The position numbers and the translations under genes are program-made. DNA of 64,000 bases from Vibrio salinus (GTDB lineage: Bacteria > Pseudomonadota > Gammaproteobacteria > Enterobacterales > Vibrionaceae), in assembly GCF_021272385.1 (NCBI RefSeq), contig NZ_JAJSDZ010000005.1:992001-1056000 (forward strand), written 5' to 3'. Positions within the stretch are counted from its first letter, which is position 1. Each line of letters starts with the position of its first letter. This document shows, in pieces, positions 18,783-28,288 of this stretch. The notes below the pieces were generated by a model. That model worked only from the letters and a program-made list of their open reading frames with translations. It made no database searches and was not told where the DNA came from.

Positions 18783-19754
18783 ATGAAGTATCTAGTCACA
18801 GGTGCTGCCGGATTTATTGGCAGCTTTGTAGCAGAAAAACTTTGCAACGAAGGATATGAAGTAGTTGGCATTGATAACTTAAACGATTACTATGATCCTC
18901 AACTAAAGCTTGCTCGGCTGAAAAGACTAAAAAACCTGTCAAATTTCCACTTCATGAAAATGGATCTCTCAGACAGAATTTCGATTGCTGAATTGTTTGC
19001 GACTCAAAAATTTAACCGTGTAATTCATTTGGCAGCTCAGGCAGGAGTTCGTTACTCAATTGATAATCCAATGGCTTACGTTGATTCAAATCTGGTTGGG
19101 ATGGCAACTATACTGGAAGGATGTCGTCATAATGCCGTTGAACATTTAATTTATGCTTCATCAAGCTCAGTATATGGTATGAATAAAAAAATTCCTTTTA
19201 CTGAAGACGACAGAGTGGACAATCCTGTTTCTCTCTATGCTGCAACGAAAAAAGCCAACGAGCTAATGGCTCATACGTATAGCCACCTTTACCAATTACC
19301 TGCAACCGGACTACGTTTTTTCACTGTCTATGGCCCGTGGGGCAGACCTGATATGGCACCTTATCTTTTTACTGATGCAATTAGCAATGGTAAAACCATC
19401 AATGTGTTTAACTATGGGAAAATGCAAAGAGACTTCACTTATATAGATGACATCGTTGAGAGTATATTTAGAATTCAGAATATTATACCAAATAAAAAAT
19501 CTGGTTATAACACTCTGTATAATATAGGTAACAGTCATCCAGTCGAGCTTAGTCACTTCATAGAATGCATAGAGGACAGCTTAGGTATTAAAGCAAACTG
19601 TAATTATATGCCGATGCAACCCGGAGATGTTGAAACTACCTATGCGGACTGTGGAAAATTAGAGCAAATCACTGGCTATACACCAAATACTCCATTATCA
19701 GAAGGAATTAACAAATTTGTAGAATGGTTCAGGGAATATAACAAATACGAATAA
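18783..19754 (+). CDS. NAD-dependent epimerase, UDP-glucuronate 4-epimerase-like
   Basis: A protein of 323 aa, an extended short-chain dehydrogenase. The NAD motif GAAGFIG lies at residues 7-13, Asp-31 binds the cofactor ribose, and the catalytic Tyr-152/Lys-156 sit in SLYAATKKANE. The pattern NDYYDPQLKLARL after the second strand and RFFTVYGPWGRPDMA are typical of enzymes interconverting UDP-glucuronate and UDP-galacturonate (CapI/WbnF-type). With Ugd at 42873-44039 it would supply UDP-GalA for the EPS. It stands alone with AAGGAT before the ATG and is convergent with the phosphatase gene. Confidence 0.88.
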   Translation: MKYLVTGAAGFIGSFVAEKLCNEGYEVVGIDNLNDYYDPQLKLARLKRLKNLSNFHFMKMDLSDRISIAELFATQKFNRVIHLAAQAGVRYSIDNPMAYVDSNLVGMATILEGCRHNAVEHLIYASSSSVYGMNKKIPFTEDDRVDNPVSLYAATKKANELMAHTYSHLYQLPATGLRFFTVYGPWGRPDMAPYLFTDAISNGKTINVFNYGKMQRDFTYIDDIVESIFRIQNIIPNKKSGYNTLYNIGNSHPVELSHFIECIEDSLGIKANCNYMPMQPGDVETTYADCGKLEQITGYTPNTPLSEGINKFVEWFREYNKYE

Positions 19755-19760
19755 TTTTCA

Positions 19761-19796
19761 CCTCTAACCTTATACTATCAAAAAGGAGGTTAGAGG
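19761..19796. terminator. hairpin between convergent epimerase and phosphatase genes
   Basis: A perfect 10-bp stem, CCTCTAACCT / AGGTTAGAGG, with a 16-base loop. Neither side has a clear U-run, so termination efficiency is uncertain. Confidence 0.45.
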
Positions 19797-19832
19797 AAAA
19801 TGAGAAAACAAGCTCACCAGGAACAGTAATGT

Positions 19833-20276
19833 TTATAGCAATTTTCTTGCCCATGCTTCTAAGGCTTTATCAATATTAATAAAGGCCTGGCGAAATTCAT
19901 GTTCACTTTTATTATAAGGATCTTCGATCTTACTAAGTCCAATCCAATGGCCTAATAAAAAAGACTTATGTCTCGCCGTCGGTATTTGATCGCAAAGAGC
20001 TTCTATTTGTTCACGTTCCATAGCTAAAATAAGATCATATTGTATAACAAGATCCAGAGTCACTTGCTTTGCCCGATGAAAAGAAATATCTATACCAAAC
20101 TCAATAGCAACTTTTACCGCTACAGGCTCTGCCGCTTGATCCTGCAATCCACTTTTTAGAGTAGCAATACCTGCAGAGTCAACTTGTTTATCAGGTAATA
20201 AATTGTGCAGTTTTTCTTTTGCATATGGTGATCGACATATATTACCTGTACATATAATTAAAATCTTATCAAACAT
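19833..20276 (-). CDS. low-molecular-weight protein tyrosine phosphatase, Wzb-like
   Basis: A protein of 147 aa with the complete LMW-PTP active site CTGNICRS (Cys-9, Arg-15) and the general acid Asp-119 in KIEDPYNKSE. Wzb-type phosphatases remove phosphates from the tyrosine tail of Wzc-type kinases, allowing cycles of polysaccharide assembly. A Wzc-like kinase with such a tail is encoded at 37492-39693, so this is its probable partner. Unusually, it is not adjacent but about 17 kb away and transcribed alone. Confidence 0.9.
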   Translation of the reverse strand: MFDKILIICTGNICRSPYAKEKLHNLLPDKQVDSAGIATLKSGLQDQAAEPVAVKVAIEFGIDISFHRAKQVTLDLVIQYDLILAMEREQIEALCDQIPTARHKSFLLGHWIGLSKIEDPYNKSEHEFRQAFINIDKALEAWARKLL

Positions 20277-20517
20277 CTATTATAAATACCTTTATTATTT
20301 CAGTTTTTTTTGAACAAAGATCTCTTAATTATTTTTATTAGTAATCAAAATGATAAAAATACTTGTTTTTTCATATAGTAAAGACAAAGATTAATTTAGA
20401 AAACGATAAAAATAACACACTTTAAAAATTCATATAAAAATGACCAAAGCATTTTTGATAAATAAAATATTGACGACTATAACATAATCAAACACAAGCT
20501 AAAGCACAGGTACGATT

Positions 20518-22056
20518 TTGTATAAAAAAATATGTCAAACAGGTTACTCAATACTGATATTTCTTTTATTTGTTTTCTGCACATTAAGTGTGCAAGCATC
20601 GGAAGATTTACCAACCCCCAATAAAGTACTGTCCTTCGATAGTACAGAGGACTGGAATACTTCAGGAGGAGGTGAATTCACTACGGTATGCCCAATCGCA
20701 GAAGGAAGCGGGGCCATGCTAATTACCGGAAACGGTAATAGAAATTCTCAACCAAAAGCAAAAAAAACACTAAATGGATCGATAGATACTGCTGATTTAG
20801 GGGTTATTGCATTTGCAATTAAAAAAAATCTTCCCCGCGTTACAACCAATGTTACCCTGCGCTTCGGACAAGGCAGCTCATATTCAAAGGTAAATTACAA
20901 TGTTAATGTCGCTAATCTCAGCTCAACACGTCCGCTAGGTACCTACTGGATAGCTTATGACTCCTCAGAAGACAGCTCATTATCTGCCTACGACTCAATC
21001 AATTCTGTTCTGGTATCTTCTCCATCAGCCAGTGCTCCTTATTTTATCGATAATACAATTGATGCTCTCTACACCAATGCTAAGGGTCAGGCGACCATAG
21101 TGATTGGATTCGACGATGCCGAGGATACAATAGAAACTATCGCCTATCCCTATATGCTACAGTACAGCATGCTTGGAACAGTTTACCTTCCAACACAAAT
21201 AATAGGTACAACAGATTCCCTCACATGGGATCAAGTCACGACTCTTTACAATGCGGGTTGGGCAATATCTATCGATGGCTCTCCTGATGATACCAGTATG
21301 ATTGAAGCTGACAGTCTTAGTGATGCTGTAGAGAACGCAACAAGCCAGTGGGAAGACTTGGAAGAGCACAGTGTTAACTCCGATGCGATGTACCATATGT
21401 GTTACCCGAATGGGGCTTATTTTAATCCTAAACTTAAACCTATCCAGGTATCAGGCATGACGTCCGATGGAACAAATACTGTTGTTTTTGACAAAGCCTA
21501 TGATATTCAAAATGGCATGCGTGTATATGGAGTCAATGTCCCTGAAAATACATATGTTATAAATAATGGTGGTGACGATGTCTATTCAGTTAAGCTATCG
21601 TCAACAATCCCCACTCAAACTGTACCGGTTATGTTTAACGATGAAACAGAAGATTTCTACCTAGGTTCCTTACCCGCAGCATTAGCTAAGGCTGGAATGA
21701 AAAGTGGTCGAATTACCGGCGGTGGAGGTATGTACACACGGTTTGGATTTGGTGACCGAGAAATGACAACTCCAGGGCAGGGAGTGTCATATATGACATA
21801 CAATCAATTTAAAAAATTAATAGATCAGGTTGTATTGCGTGGAACAACAATGGAAGTTTACTTCCACAGAATAGTAGATGATCCAGATGATGGCTGGACA
21901 ACAGATACCCCTAATCCTGGCATTAATGTGTATGAATCATTCTTTAAAGCTTTTATAGATGATATAAACAGCCGTGCATCTGATAATGAATTGGTTGTAT
22001 TGACCAAACCTGAATGGTATGAAAGAGACATAGACGCTACAGTACCAAGTGATTAA
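20518..22056 (+). CDS. secreted polysaccharide-deacetylase-like protein
   Basis: A protein of 512 aa with a signal peptide (ending LSVQA|S). It has an N-terminal beta-sandwich-like region (about 35-180), then a NodB-like barrel beginning ATIVIGFDDAEDTIETIAYPYM, with the Asp-Asp of the metal/catalytic motif, and continuing through YHMCYPNGAYFNP, where a block of beta residues interrupts the barrel before FYLGSLPAALAKAGMKSGR. The usual H-xxx-H metal pair is not obvious, so activity is uncertain. Probably acts on exported EPS. The start is a TTG after CAGGT. A terminator follows. Confidence 0.7.
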   Translation: MYKKICQTGYSILIFLLFVFCTLSVQASEDLPTPNKVLSFDSTEDWNTSGGGEFTTVCPIAEGSGAMLITGNGNRNSQPKAKKTLNGSIDTADLGVIAFAIKKNLPRVTTNVTLRFGQGSSYSKVNYNVNVANLSSTRPLGTYWIAYDSSEDSSLSAYDSINSVLVSSPSASAPYFIDNTIDALYTNAKGQATIVIGFDDAEDTIETIAYPYMLQYSMLGTVYLPTQIIGTTDSLTWDQVTTLYNAGWAISIDGSPDDTSMIEADSLSDAVENATSQWEDLEEHSVNSDAMYHMCYPNGAYFNPKLKPIQVSGMTSDGTNTVVFDKAYDIQNGMRVYGVNVPENTYVINNGGDDVYSVKLSSTIPTQTVPVMFNDETEDFYLGSLPAALAKAGMKSGRITGGGGMYTRFGFGDREMTTPGQGVSYMTYNQFKKLIDQVVLRGTTMEVYFHRIVDDPDDGWTTDTPNPGINVYESFFKAFIDDINSRASDNELVVLTKPEWYERDIDATVPSD

Positions 22057-22065
22057 TACTGATGT

Positions 22066-22092
22066 AGGGAAACATCTCATGTTTCCCTTTGG
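22066..22092 (+). terminator. terminator of the deacetylase-like gene
   Basis: Stem AGGGAAACAT / ATGTTTCCCT (10 bp) with a 3-base loop, ending in CCCTTT just after the stop codon of the upstream gene. Confidence 0.7.
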
Positions 22093-22114
22093 CATTTATT
22101 CGTTATAAAATGGA

Positions 22115-22735
22115 TTAATTCTGCTCGATCATCCACTTCAATAATGCTTTTTTCTCTATATCACTGGCATTCAGATACCAAGCTTTAATTTTTTTAATAA
22201 ACTCATCTGAATTAGTATTAATATTAATTTTTTCCGGTCTTGAAACCTGACTTAATGTTGTTGGTGAGATATTAATATTATGAGAAAGGTTATACTTTTC
22301 TATTAATTTTTCTATATTAGCATACGGGAATAACCCCTCATTTCCCGGTAAGACATCTGGTGTCAGTGCTTTAACATCACCATTAGAGTAAGATAACTTC
22401 CAATTAACATTATCCTTTCTGAAAGCAACTTCAGCCATTGCGTAGGTGTTAAAAACCCGATGACTCAAAGTCAATATACGATCCTGAAACACGTTAATAA
22501 CAGAAATCAGAGGAGCAGATTGATACTTTTTTTTCTTCGTGCCATGTTTTAATACTTCAACATAACGAAAAACCAATTCATTATTCCCTTTATGCAACTC
22601 AACTAAATGCCCATCTACTTTCATTTTCTGCCCATTAACAGCCATTAGCTCAACTGTATCCGGAAACCGAAGAGTTGCAGCATTTGTAAAAACACTAAAA
22701 CATAGAGCTAAAAAAATTATCCAATATTTTTTCAT
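22115..22735 (-). CDS. DUF2057 (YccT/CsgI-like) family protein
   Basis: A protein of 206 aa with a signal peptide (MKKYWIIFLALCFSVFTNA|A). The mature start ATLRFPDTVELMAVNGQKM and the following strand LHKGNNELVFRYVEV are those of DUF2057. The E. coli member YccT (CsgI) is periplasmic and inhibits curli assembly. Here it follows a porin gene, separated by that gene's terminator, in a polysaccharide region. Its role may be matrix-related, but nothing in the sequence proves this. Start at 22735; a TTG four codons upstream is also possible. Confidence 0.8.
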   Translation of the reverse strand: MKKYWIIFLALCFSVFTNAATLRFPDTVELMAVNGQKMKVDGHLVELHKGNNELVFRYVEVLKHGTKKKKYQSAPLISVINVFQDRILTLSHRVFNTYAMAEVAFRKDNVNWKLSYSNGDVKALTPDVLPGNEGLFPYANIEKLIEKYNLSHNINISPTTLSQVSRPEKININTNSDEFIKKIKAWYLNASDIEKKALLKWMIEQN

Positions 22736-22753
22736 CACGAAATCCAATATTCA

Positions 22754-22777
22754 AAATAAAACCACCCGCAGGTGGTC
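22754..22777 (-). terminator. terminator of the porin gene
   Basis: On the minus strand ACCACC-TGCG-GGTGGT is followed by TTTTATTTT, a short GC-rich hairpin plus U-tract right after the porin stop codon. Confidence 0.8.
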
Positions 22778-22801
22778 TATCGAGACATAAAACCAAAATT
22801 A

Positions 22802-23776
22802 TCAGAATGTGGCATCCAGACCAACAACGTATCCTGTTTCCATATCATCTTCGTCAGTTAGACCAATTTCAGCGTATAATGCTACTTCTGTCGATAAAGA
22901 ATACGTTACGTTGGCATAAAAATCGTTTATATCACCATTTTTAACCGAACTCTCGATACTGTTCTTGGTATCCGTTATAGCCCACCCTGCAGCATACTCA
23001 AAACGCCCGCCATCAGCCCAACTAGCAGTTACACCATAAGTATATTTATCTCTATCGGTACCATCCGTTTGCTCAGTTTGAGATGTACCATATGTTCCCG
23101 CAAATAACCAATCACCAACAGTATAACGAGCTTCAATATCATATGTGGATATATCTCTATCCTGTTCTTGAGCCCGGGCTAAAAATAATGTCAATTCCAA
23201 GTCGTTTATTCTGGCGCCAATATTCCCATCAACCTGATAGTCATCAGAAAATGTAGTTGTCGAAGTCGAATTTCTGTTTTCTAAATATGCAATGCCACCA
23301 TAAAACATTTCACCACCATCATATTTATATTTAATAACCTGATCGCCTTCATAATCTGCATTTTCAACAAATGAAGTAAAGCCAAACTCATAGTCATCAC
23401 CGATGCCAGCTTCATCCAAAATAGTTGACTGAGAACCAAATGTTATAGTATGCACTTGATCAATAACAATTTTACCGTAAACATCACCACGGTTAACATC
23501 ATCTTTACCATCATTATCGCTATCACCGTCGTTGGCATCAATATCCATATGTGTACCAACAAGAAGATCTTCAGTCATTTCATAGGTCAAATCAAACCCA
23601 AAATTAGCTTCATTAATAGTCCATTGTGAATGAACTGATTTATCCTGATCTTTAAAATACTGAACATCAACTTCACCTGATAAATCCAGAGTCACCCCAT
23701 CCATCGAGTAAATTTCTGCTGCATTTACCGAAGAGGCAATACCAGCCACTGCTAATGATATAAACGTTTTTTTCAT
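22802..23776 (-). CDS. outer-membrane porin
   Basis: A protein of 324 aa. The signal peptide MKKTFISLAVAGIASSVNA|A is followed by a mature start EIYSMDGVTLDLSGEVDVQYFKD, typical of Vibrio general porins. Alternating strands run to a terminal VVGLDATF with C-terminal Phe. A loop DANDGDSDNDGKDD is calcium-loop-like. It probably forms a trimeric diffusion pore. It has its own promoter region and terminator and may be unrelated to the EPS genes around it. Start chosen at 23776 with GAGAGG just upstream; the frame opens five codons earlier. Confidence 0.88.
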   Translation of the reverse strand: MKKTFISLAVAGIASSVNAAEIYSMDGVTLDLSGEVDVQYFKDQDKSVHSQWTINEANFGFDLTYEMTEDLLVGTHMDIDANDGDSDNDGKDDVNRGDVYGKIVIDQVHTITFGSQSTILDEAGIGDDYEFGFTSFVENADYEGDQVIKYKYDGGEMFYGGIAYLENRNSTSTTTFSDDYQVDGNIGARINDLELTLFLARAQEQDRDISTYDIEARYTVGDWLFAGTYGTSQTEQTDGTDRDKYTYGVTASWADGGRFEYAAGWAITDTKNSIESSVKNGDINDFYANVTYSLSTEVALYAEIGLTDEDDMETGYVVGLDATF

Positions 23777-23936
23777 TATTTCCTCTCCCAAAATAGAGGC
23801 ATTAATCCACTAAGCACATTACTATCTATGTACTCATAACAATAAATTTCACTTTACGTGAAAACATTCAAATTTTTGAATGGAATAAATATTGAACTTT
23901 GCTGTAATCTCATTAGTAATACAAATACAACATAAA

Positions 23937-25322
23937 TTACCTATTACTAAAAAAATCTTTGTTAGACACTTTTAATTGACAAGAAATACCGGCTAACACC
24001 AACACTAAAATAAAGGTCATAACATTCGCCATTGCCTGTAAATTAAAATCAACTGAAATATGAATTAATTCACCAATAATGGCCATCAAACAGCCTATTG
24101 CTGTACCTTTTAAGGTTTTACTATGTCGGGTTCTCAGAGCATTAAAAGATTTAAACAATGCAAAAATAATAACCACTCCCAAAAAAATAGTAGCGGGAAT
24201 ACCAACTTCCGTCGAAAATTGAATATAATCATTGTGTGCATAGTTATAATAACCAATATTATAATGGGAATAAGACGGAAATGTTGAATAAAAAGCACCC
24301 AATCCTGTGCCTGTAAAAGGAGCTTCTTTTAAAATATCCATACTCCACTCCACAACTTGATCCCTGGTCTCAGTTGTAGCCGATGTGGCTTCCAATCGCT
24401 CTTTCACTTTTTCTAACCCAAATAATGAACCAACAATCACGGTATCAATCAAAATAATTGAAATAACTAAGACTGTTAAAGCTCTGGGGCGATTTTTATA
24501 AAACAGCATTGCAATACCACCACCAATTAAAGTGACGGAGAAAAAAGCGGTATTTCCCATACGAGATCGAGTCATGACTAATGCTATGACCATAATAATA
24601 AGACACAAACGAACCAGCATCTTGGGTGACAAAACGGCGTCAAACCATCTTTCTAAACGAACACGCCACGAACCAGACTTAGACTGATGCATCTGAGAAA
24701 TAATTAATCCCGTCCCCAGACATAAACACATCATAAGGTAGTTCGCTAAATGATTATAATATACAAAACTGCCTGTCACTCGATTCCCTTCCGGAATACC
24801 AAATATCAAGCTATGGTCAATTCTAAGCAAGACCATAATAGCACCATAAAACGCCTGAAAAGTTCCACTGGCAACTATTACGTACAGAATTAAACGTACT
24901 CTTTTAAGGCTATTTATTAATAAAACACTATTCATTGCAAATAATGTATAAGTGAGACCTTTTAACAATCCGGTTTGCGTTGCATAAGAATCAAGCGAAA
25001 TAGTGCCATATAAACGATGATAGTCATGGTAAAATTGAGCACTGTATGGAGATACCCAATGTAACAAGTCAATTGGAATAGGAATGATTTGGATAAAGAC
25101 CCAAAGCTGAAAAATACTCAATGGCAGCAATAACCACGTAAACTTAATTAAACGACTTAAATCTAAATGTTTAAAATTAAAGCTAAACAGGATAATTGTT
25201 TGAGTAGCAACGATAACTTCAACTATTGACCAAGCCCATATTCGATGGCTAGCTAAAGGTATTGGTAACCAAAAAATTAATCCAAGTAATAAATAAAAAC
25301 AAAATAGTTCAGATTTTGACAT
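23937..25322 (-). CDS. O-antigen ligase/polymerase family membrane protein
   Basis: A protein of 461 aa with about ten to twelve membrane helices and the Wzy_C/WaaL-type periplasmic loop (FTGTGLGAFYSTFPSYSHYN..YYNYAHNDYIQFSTEVG). The HNDY-type motif and preceding Arg-rich region are usual for O-antigen ligases and EPS polymerases. A distinct Wzy-like protein is already encoded in the main EPS operon (35141-36370), so this one may ligate the polymer to a carrier or polymerise another glycan. It follows the small exported protein gene but lies behind that gene's terminator. Confidence 0.85.
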   Translation of the reverse strand: MSKSELFCFYLLLGLIFWLPIPLASHRIWAWSIVEVIVATQTIILFSFNFKHLDLSRLIKFTWLLLPLSIFQLWVFIQIIPIPIDLLHWVSPYSAQFYHDYHRLYGTISLDSYATQTGLLKGLTYTLFAMNSVLLINSLKRVRLILYVIVASGTFQAFYGAIMVLLRIDHSLIFGIPEGNRVTGSFVYYNHLANYLMMCLCLGTGLIISQMHQSKSGSWRVRLERWFDAVLSPKMLVRLCLIIMVIALVMTRSRMGNTAFFSVTLIGGGIAMLFYKNRPRALTVLVISIILIDTVIVGSLFGLEKVKERLEATSATTETRDQVVEWSMDILKEAPFTGTGLGAFYSTFPSYSHYNIGYYNYAHNDYIQFSTEVGIPATIFLGVVIIFALFKSFNALRTRHSKTLKGTAIGCLMAIIGELIHISVDFNLQAMANVMTFILVLVLAGISCQLKVSNKDFFSNR

Positions 25323-25342
25323 TCTTAACCAATTTAAATAAA

Positions 25343-25366
25343 AAGTAGCCCATAAATGGGCTACTT
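25343..25366 (-). terminator. terminator between the small exported protein and the ligase-like gene
   Basis: AAGTAGCCCA / TGGGCTACTT forms a perfect stem around TAAA (10 bp). On the minus strand it runs into TTTTATTT. Confidence 0.75.
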
Positions 25367-25409
25367 AAGCTGACCATATTTACATGAAAAAACTAAGATG
25401 ATGGCAGAA

Positions 25410-25889
25410 TTAGCTTTGTGATATACCGCTACCTCTTACCCGGCGATTAATGATAGGTTGCTGTCCCAAAGGACCACCAGCAGCCGTTGCCTGAGCAATA
25501 ATAGTAGGATCTATATTGGCTGCCAGTGCTAACTCAGGCAATAATGTTGGATCTAAACCCAATTCAAGAGCCACATTTGCTATAGATAACGCATTTTCAG
25601 GAGCAGATTGAAACGCAGCAACGACCAAAGCAGCTAAATCAGAACCAGAAGATTCTTTATAAATAGCTCTTAATCCTTCTGAAGCATTTGCAGGGAAATC
25701 GGAAGCAAATTTTGACATGGCCTCCTGTGGCTGAAACTTTTTAAGTAACGTCTTCACTTGCTGCTCAACTGACGCGACAGTCATATCACTTTTAATAGTG
25801 GCATCCGACTTAGTGTCTACAGCAAAAGAATAAGGTGACATGACCGATGCCAACAAACTTACAACACCAACTGCTAATAACTTTCTCAT
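25410..25889 (-). CDS. small exported protein of unknown function
   Basis: A protein of 159 aa with a clear signal peptide (MRKLLAVGVVSLLASVMSPYSFA|V). The mature part is mostly helical and Ala-rich, with repeats of the type ALELGLDPTLLPELALAANIDPTIIAQATAAGG. It ends in a short basic tail, NRRVRGSGISQS. I do not recognise the family. Similar Ala-rich small periplasmic proteins occur in EPS loci. GGAG stands six bases ahead of the chosen ATG. It has a 627-base upstream region and its own terminator, so it is probably monocistronic and regulated separately. Confidence 0.65.
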   Translation of the reverse strand: MRKLLAVGVVSLLASVMSPYSFAVDTKSDATIKSDMTVASVEQQVKTLLKKFQPQEAMSKFASDFPANASEGLRAIYKESSGSDLAALVVAAFQSAPENALSIANVALELGLDPTLLPELALAANIDPTIIAQATAAGGPLGQQPIINRRVRGSGISQS

Positions 25890-26516
25890 TATCATCTCCA
25901 AATAAGCTATAAAAATCATTTAGTTAGAAAATCAATCGGTTATAAAATAATAATTTTAATTATATCGGGTAATAAACACCCGAAAACCACATTTTTCACC
26001 TTATTGAAGTTCAATTTTATGTTAAAGACATGCAAATTTCTTTCAAAACCAGATTTATATTGATATCTGTATCATTATTGAGATAATAATCTCATTATTA
26101 ACATAAGGAATAACTAAAATATATTGCGCGCTTTTTAGCCAGAACAGTGTTAAAATATTTCTACTGAAAAAGTCAAACACCAAATAAAAGAACTTCTAAT
26201 AAAGAAAGATATTTATGGAAAGTTATATTAGAAACTTTATCAGACTTAAGGGAGATTTCTGACAAAAAGAAAAGCCAGAGAGAATTAAAATAAAAATAAA
26301 CATTCAAAGAAATAAATATAATATCAAAATAAATATCTCCATACAGCTACATTAAAAATCATTGAACTGGACAGATTGTTAATATAAAGATTTCCACCAA
26401 CAATACCTTTAACACAAAGAGTCATGAATGTCCCCTAAAATCAACTGATGTAAATTCAATGAAAATAATCGTCATTCACAACTAATTCTATTATTTAATA
26501 AAATCTAAAATCCATA
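25890..26516. other. AT-rich intergenic region
   Basis: No credible gene in 627 bases. Visible structures are a TCGGGT-N7-ACCCGA hairpin (25965-25983) and TGAGAT-AATA-ATCTCA (26079-26094). The region separates the end of the long EPS operon from the small exported protein and probably carries that gene's promoter. Confidence 0.4.
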
Positions 26517-27278
26517 TCAATTAAAAAAACGTTGCATAATATTATAATATGTATCAACTTTGAATCGTTCCCTATTTTCATTTAAATAAGTTAAAATTTT
26601 ATCATGATCTTTCTTAGATGTTGATAAGTAATCACCTCCGACCCCATGGAATTTCAATATAATTATCTTAACATGCTTATTTTGGTAACTATTTTCTATA
26701 TATCTGATAATTTTTTTAGCTGACATACCTGATGGGGCTAAATAAGCAACATGCTCTTTTTTGAACGTTCGACCATAAATATACGTTGATAATTTCTTAG
26801 CGACTGCTTGAGCATAATTACCATTAGATGTTTGGCTGTCACCGCAAGGTAGTGTTAAAGATCGACGTCGTTTCTGACCATCGATTAAGTAAAGAAAAGT
26901 GTTTGCAACTCTGACCTCTGCAACCATTTCCTCTACCGTTTTATTATCTAAATTTGCATAAGGTTTTACCCATGTTCTGCCTTTAGATACACTGCATTCA
27001 TGAAATAATGTGTGGTTACCAAGTTCATGGCCTTCTGCAGCAGCATTGCGCCATTTTTCAACTTCCGGCCCACTAACAGTTTTTGATGTAGGGAGTATAT
27101 AAAATGATGCCTTAAATCCATAATGATCTAACGCCGGGATAGCATTATCCAATTGTGACTGAAGCCCATCATCATAAGACAAACTTACACTGACCTGCCT
27201 TTCGTCCATAGCATGAGATAGGGCTGGAATAATAAAAAGTATCGAACAAATAAAGCACTTTAAACGGGAGAATATCAT
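26517..27278 (-). CDS. polysaccharide deacetylase (NodB family), secreted
   Basis: A protein of 253 aa with a signal peptide (ending IPALSHA|M). The NodB domain starts VSVSLSYDDGLQSQLDNAIPAL, with the Asp-Asp of motif 1, and continues with HELGNHTLFHE, the H-xxx-H metal pair of motif 2. Later, LKFHGVGGD supplies the C-terminal His motif. The catalytic set therefore looks complete. It would remove N- or O-acetyl groups from the nascent or exported EPS in the periplasm. It is the last gene of the 17-gene operon and overlaps the acyltransferase gene by four bases. Confidence 0.88.
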   Translation of the reverse strand: MIFSRLKCFICSILFIIPALSHAMDERQVSVSLSYDDGLQSQLDNAIPALDHYGFKASFYILPTSKTVSGPEVEKWRNAAAEGHELGNHTLFHECSVSKGRTWVKPYANLDNKTVEEMVAEVRVANTFLYLIDGQKRRRSLTLPCGDSQTSNGNYAQAVAKKLSTYIYGRTFKKEHVAYLAPSGMSAKKIIRYIENSYQNKHVKIIILKFHGVGGDYLSTSKKDHDKILTYLNENRERFKVDTYYNIMQRFFN

Positions 27279-27793
27279 AGTCTGTTTTCACTTTTCATCA
27301 TAACATCAGAATCACTTTGAGGTACGGTATCAGCAGGTATTTCCTGAACTGGAGGTAAAATACCTAAATATCCTAAGTGAATACCTCTTTTTTTTATCAC
27401 TGCAGGATTTCCAGCAACCAGACAATTACTGGGAACAGATTTAGTAACGACCGCACCAGCAGCAACAATACAGCTATCACCAATTTCCACATCCGGTAAA
27501 ATCAGTGTATTGCATCCTATATGACAATTTTTACCTACAACAACCTTACTGGTCTTTCTCCTACACATATCGTGTGCCAGCAGCTTAGCTTCAAACGCAA
27601 TATAAGAACCTTCTCCTATATATATTCCCTGACCATTTCTTTTATCAAGCTTTGCTTTCAGAGAAATTCTTGCTGAAGGATGAATATGCATTCCATAAAC
27701 AGCATTTAAGTATTTTACTTTATAACTAAGTAATTTCTGTCTGAGTTGGATCTGAATAAAATCTTTTACATATCTCATTAAGTGCTTAAGCAT
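27275..27793 (-). CDS. hexapeptide-repeat acyltransferase (WcaF/CapG-like)
   Basis: A protein of 172 aa with left-handed beta-helix hexapeptide repeats (IHPSARISLKAKLD, VVVGKNCHIGCNTLILPDVEIGDSCIVAAGAVVTKSVPSNCLVAGNPAVIKKRG). The ending VAGNPAxxIKxR is typical of sugar O-acetyltransferases. It probably acetylates a sugar of the repeat unit in the cytoplasm. It lies between pssE and the deacetylase. Confidence 0.85.
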   Translation of the reverse strand: MLKHLMRYVKDFIQIQLRQKLLSYKVKYLNAVYGMHIHPSARISLKAKLDKRNGQGIYIGEGSYIAFEAKLLAHDMCRRKTSKVVVGKNCHIGCNTLILPDVEIGDSCIVAAGAVVTKSVPSNCLVAGNPAVIKKRGIHLGYLGILPPVQEIPADTVPQSDSDVMMKSENRL

Positions 27794-27818
27794 ACCAAAG
27801 TCCTATTATACTAAATTG

Positions 27819-28286
27819 TTAAATAAGTCCGGATAAATACTCAACTAATTGTTCACGCTCTGGAGTTTCAAGCCCCACAGGACTTTCTAAGCTACGATAA
27901 TTTTCTAATAATTGCTTCAATTCCTGCTCATTTGTTGCTATGTATAATCCTTTAACTCCTTCAAATGAGCTTACGGTGTCTAACTGATGGTCATTTCGGT
28001 GTTCGCCGAATTTAGCCATTCTTGGAAACAGTATGATCGTCTTTTTTAATCTTAAACAATTGATAATTGTTCCCATACCAGCATGAGAAATAACGACCTC
28101 TGCTTGATTAAATAAATTATCTAAATCATCAGGTGGGTAAAAATTTTGAGATGAAATCGCTCCTGGAATATATGTACAATCTCCAATTTGAGCCTTAATA
28201 TTCAGTTGTAATTCTTTTGCTAAAGAATCGACGATCTTAGTTAAACGTAAAAATGGCAACTGAGTTCCAACTGTTAAAAAAATCAT
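27819..28286 (-). CDS. PssE/Alg13-like glycosyltransferase subunit
   Basis: A protein of 155 aa, a C-terminal-type GT28 domain: MIFLTVGTQLPFLRL at the start and the donor-binding AEVVISHAGMGTIINCLRLKKTIILFPR. In rhizobial PssD/PssE and eukaryotic Alg14/Alg13 two half-proteins form one enzyme, with this half binding the UDP-sugar. The partner half is encoded immediately upstream (2-base gap). The frame opens 19 codons earlier inside pssD, but MIFLTVGTQ is the family's usual start. Confidence 0.88.
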   Translation of the reverse strand: MIFLTVGTQLPFLRLTKIVDSLAKELQLNIKAQIGDCTYIPGAISSQNFYPPDDLDNLFNQAEVVISHAGMGTIINCLRLKKTIILFPRMAKFGEHRNDHQLDTVSSFEGVKGLYIATNEQELKQLLENYRSLESPVGLETPEREQLVEYLSGLI

Positions 28287-28288
28287 AA

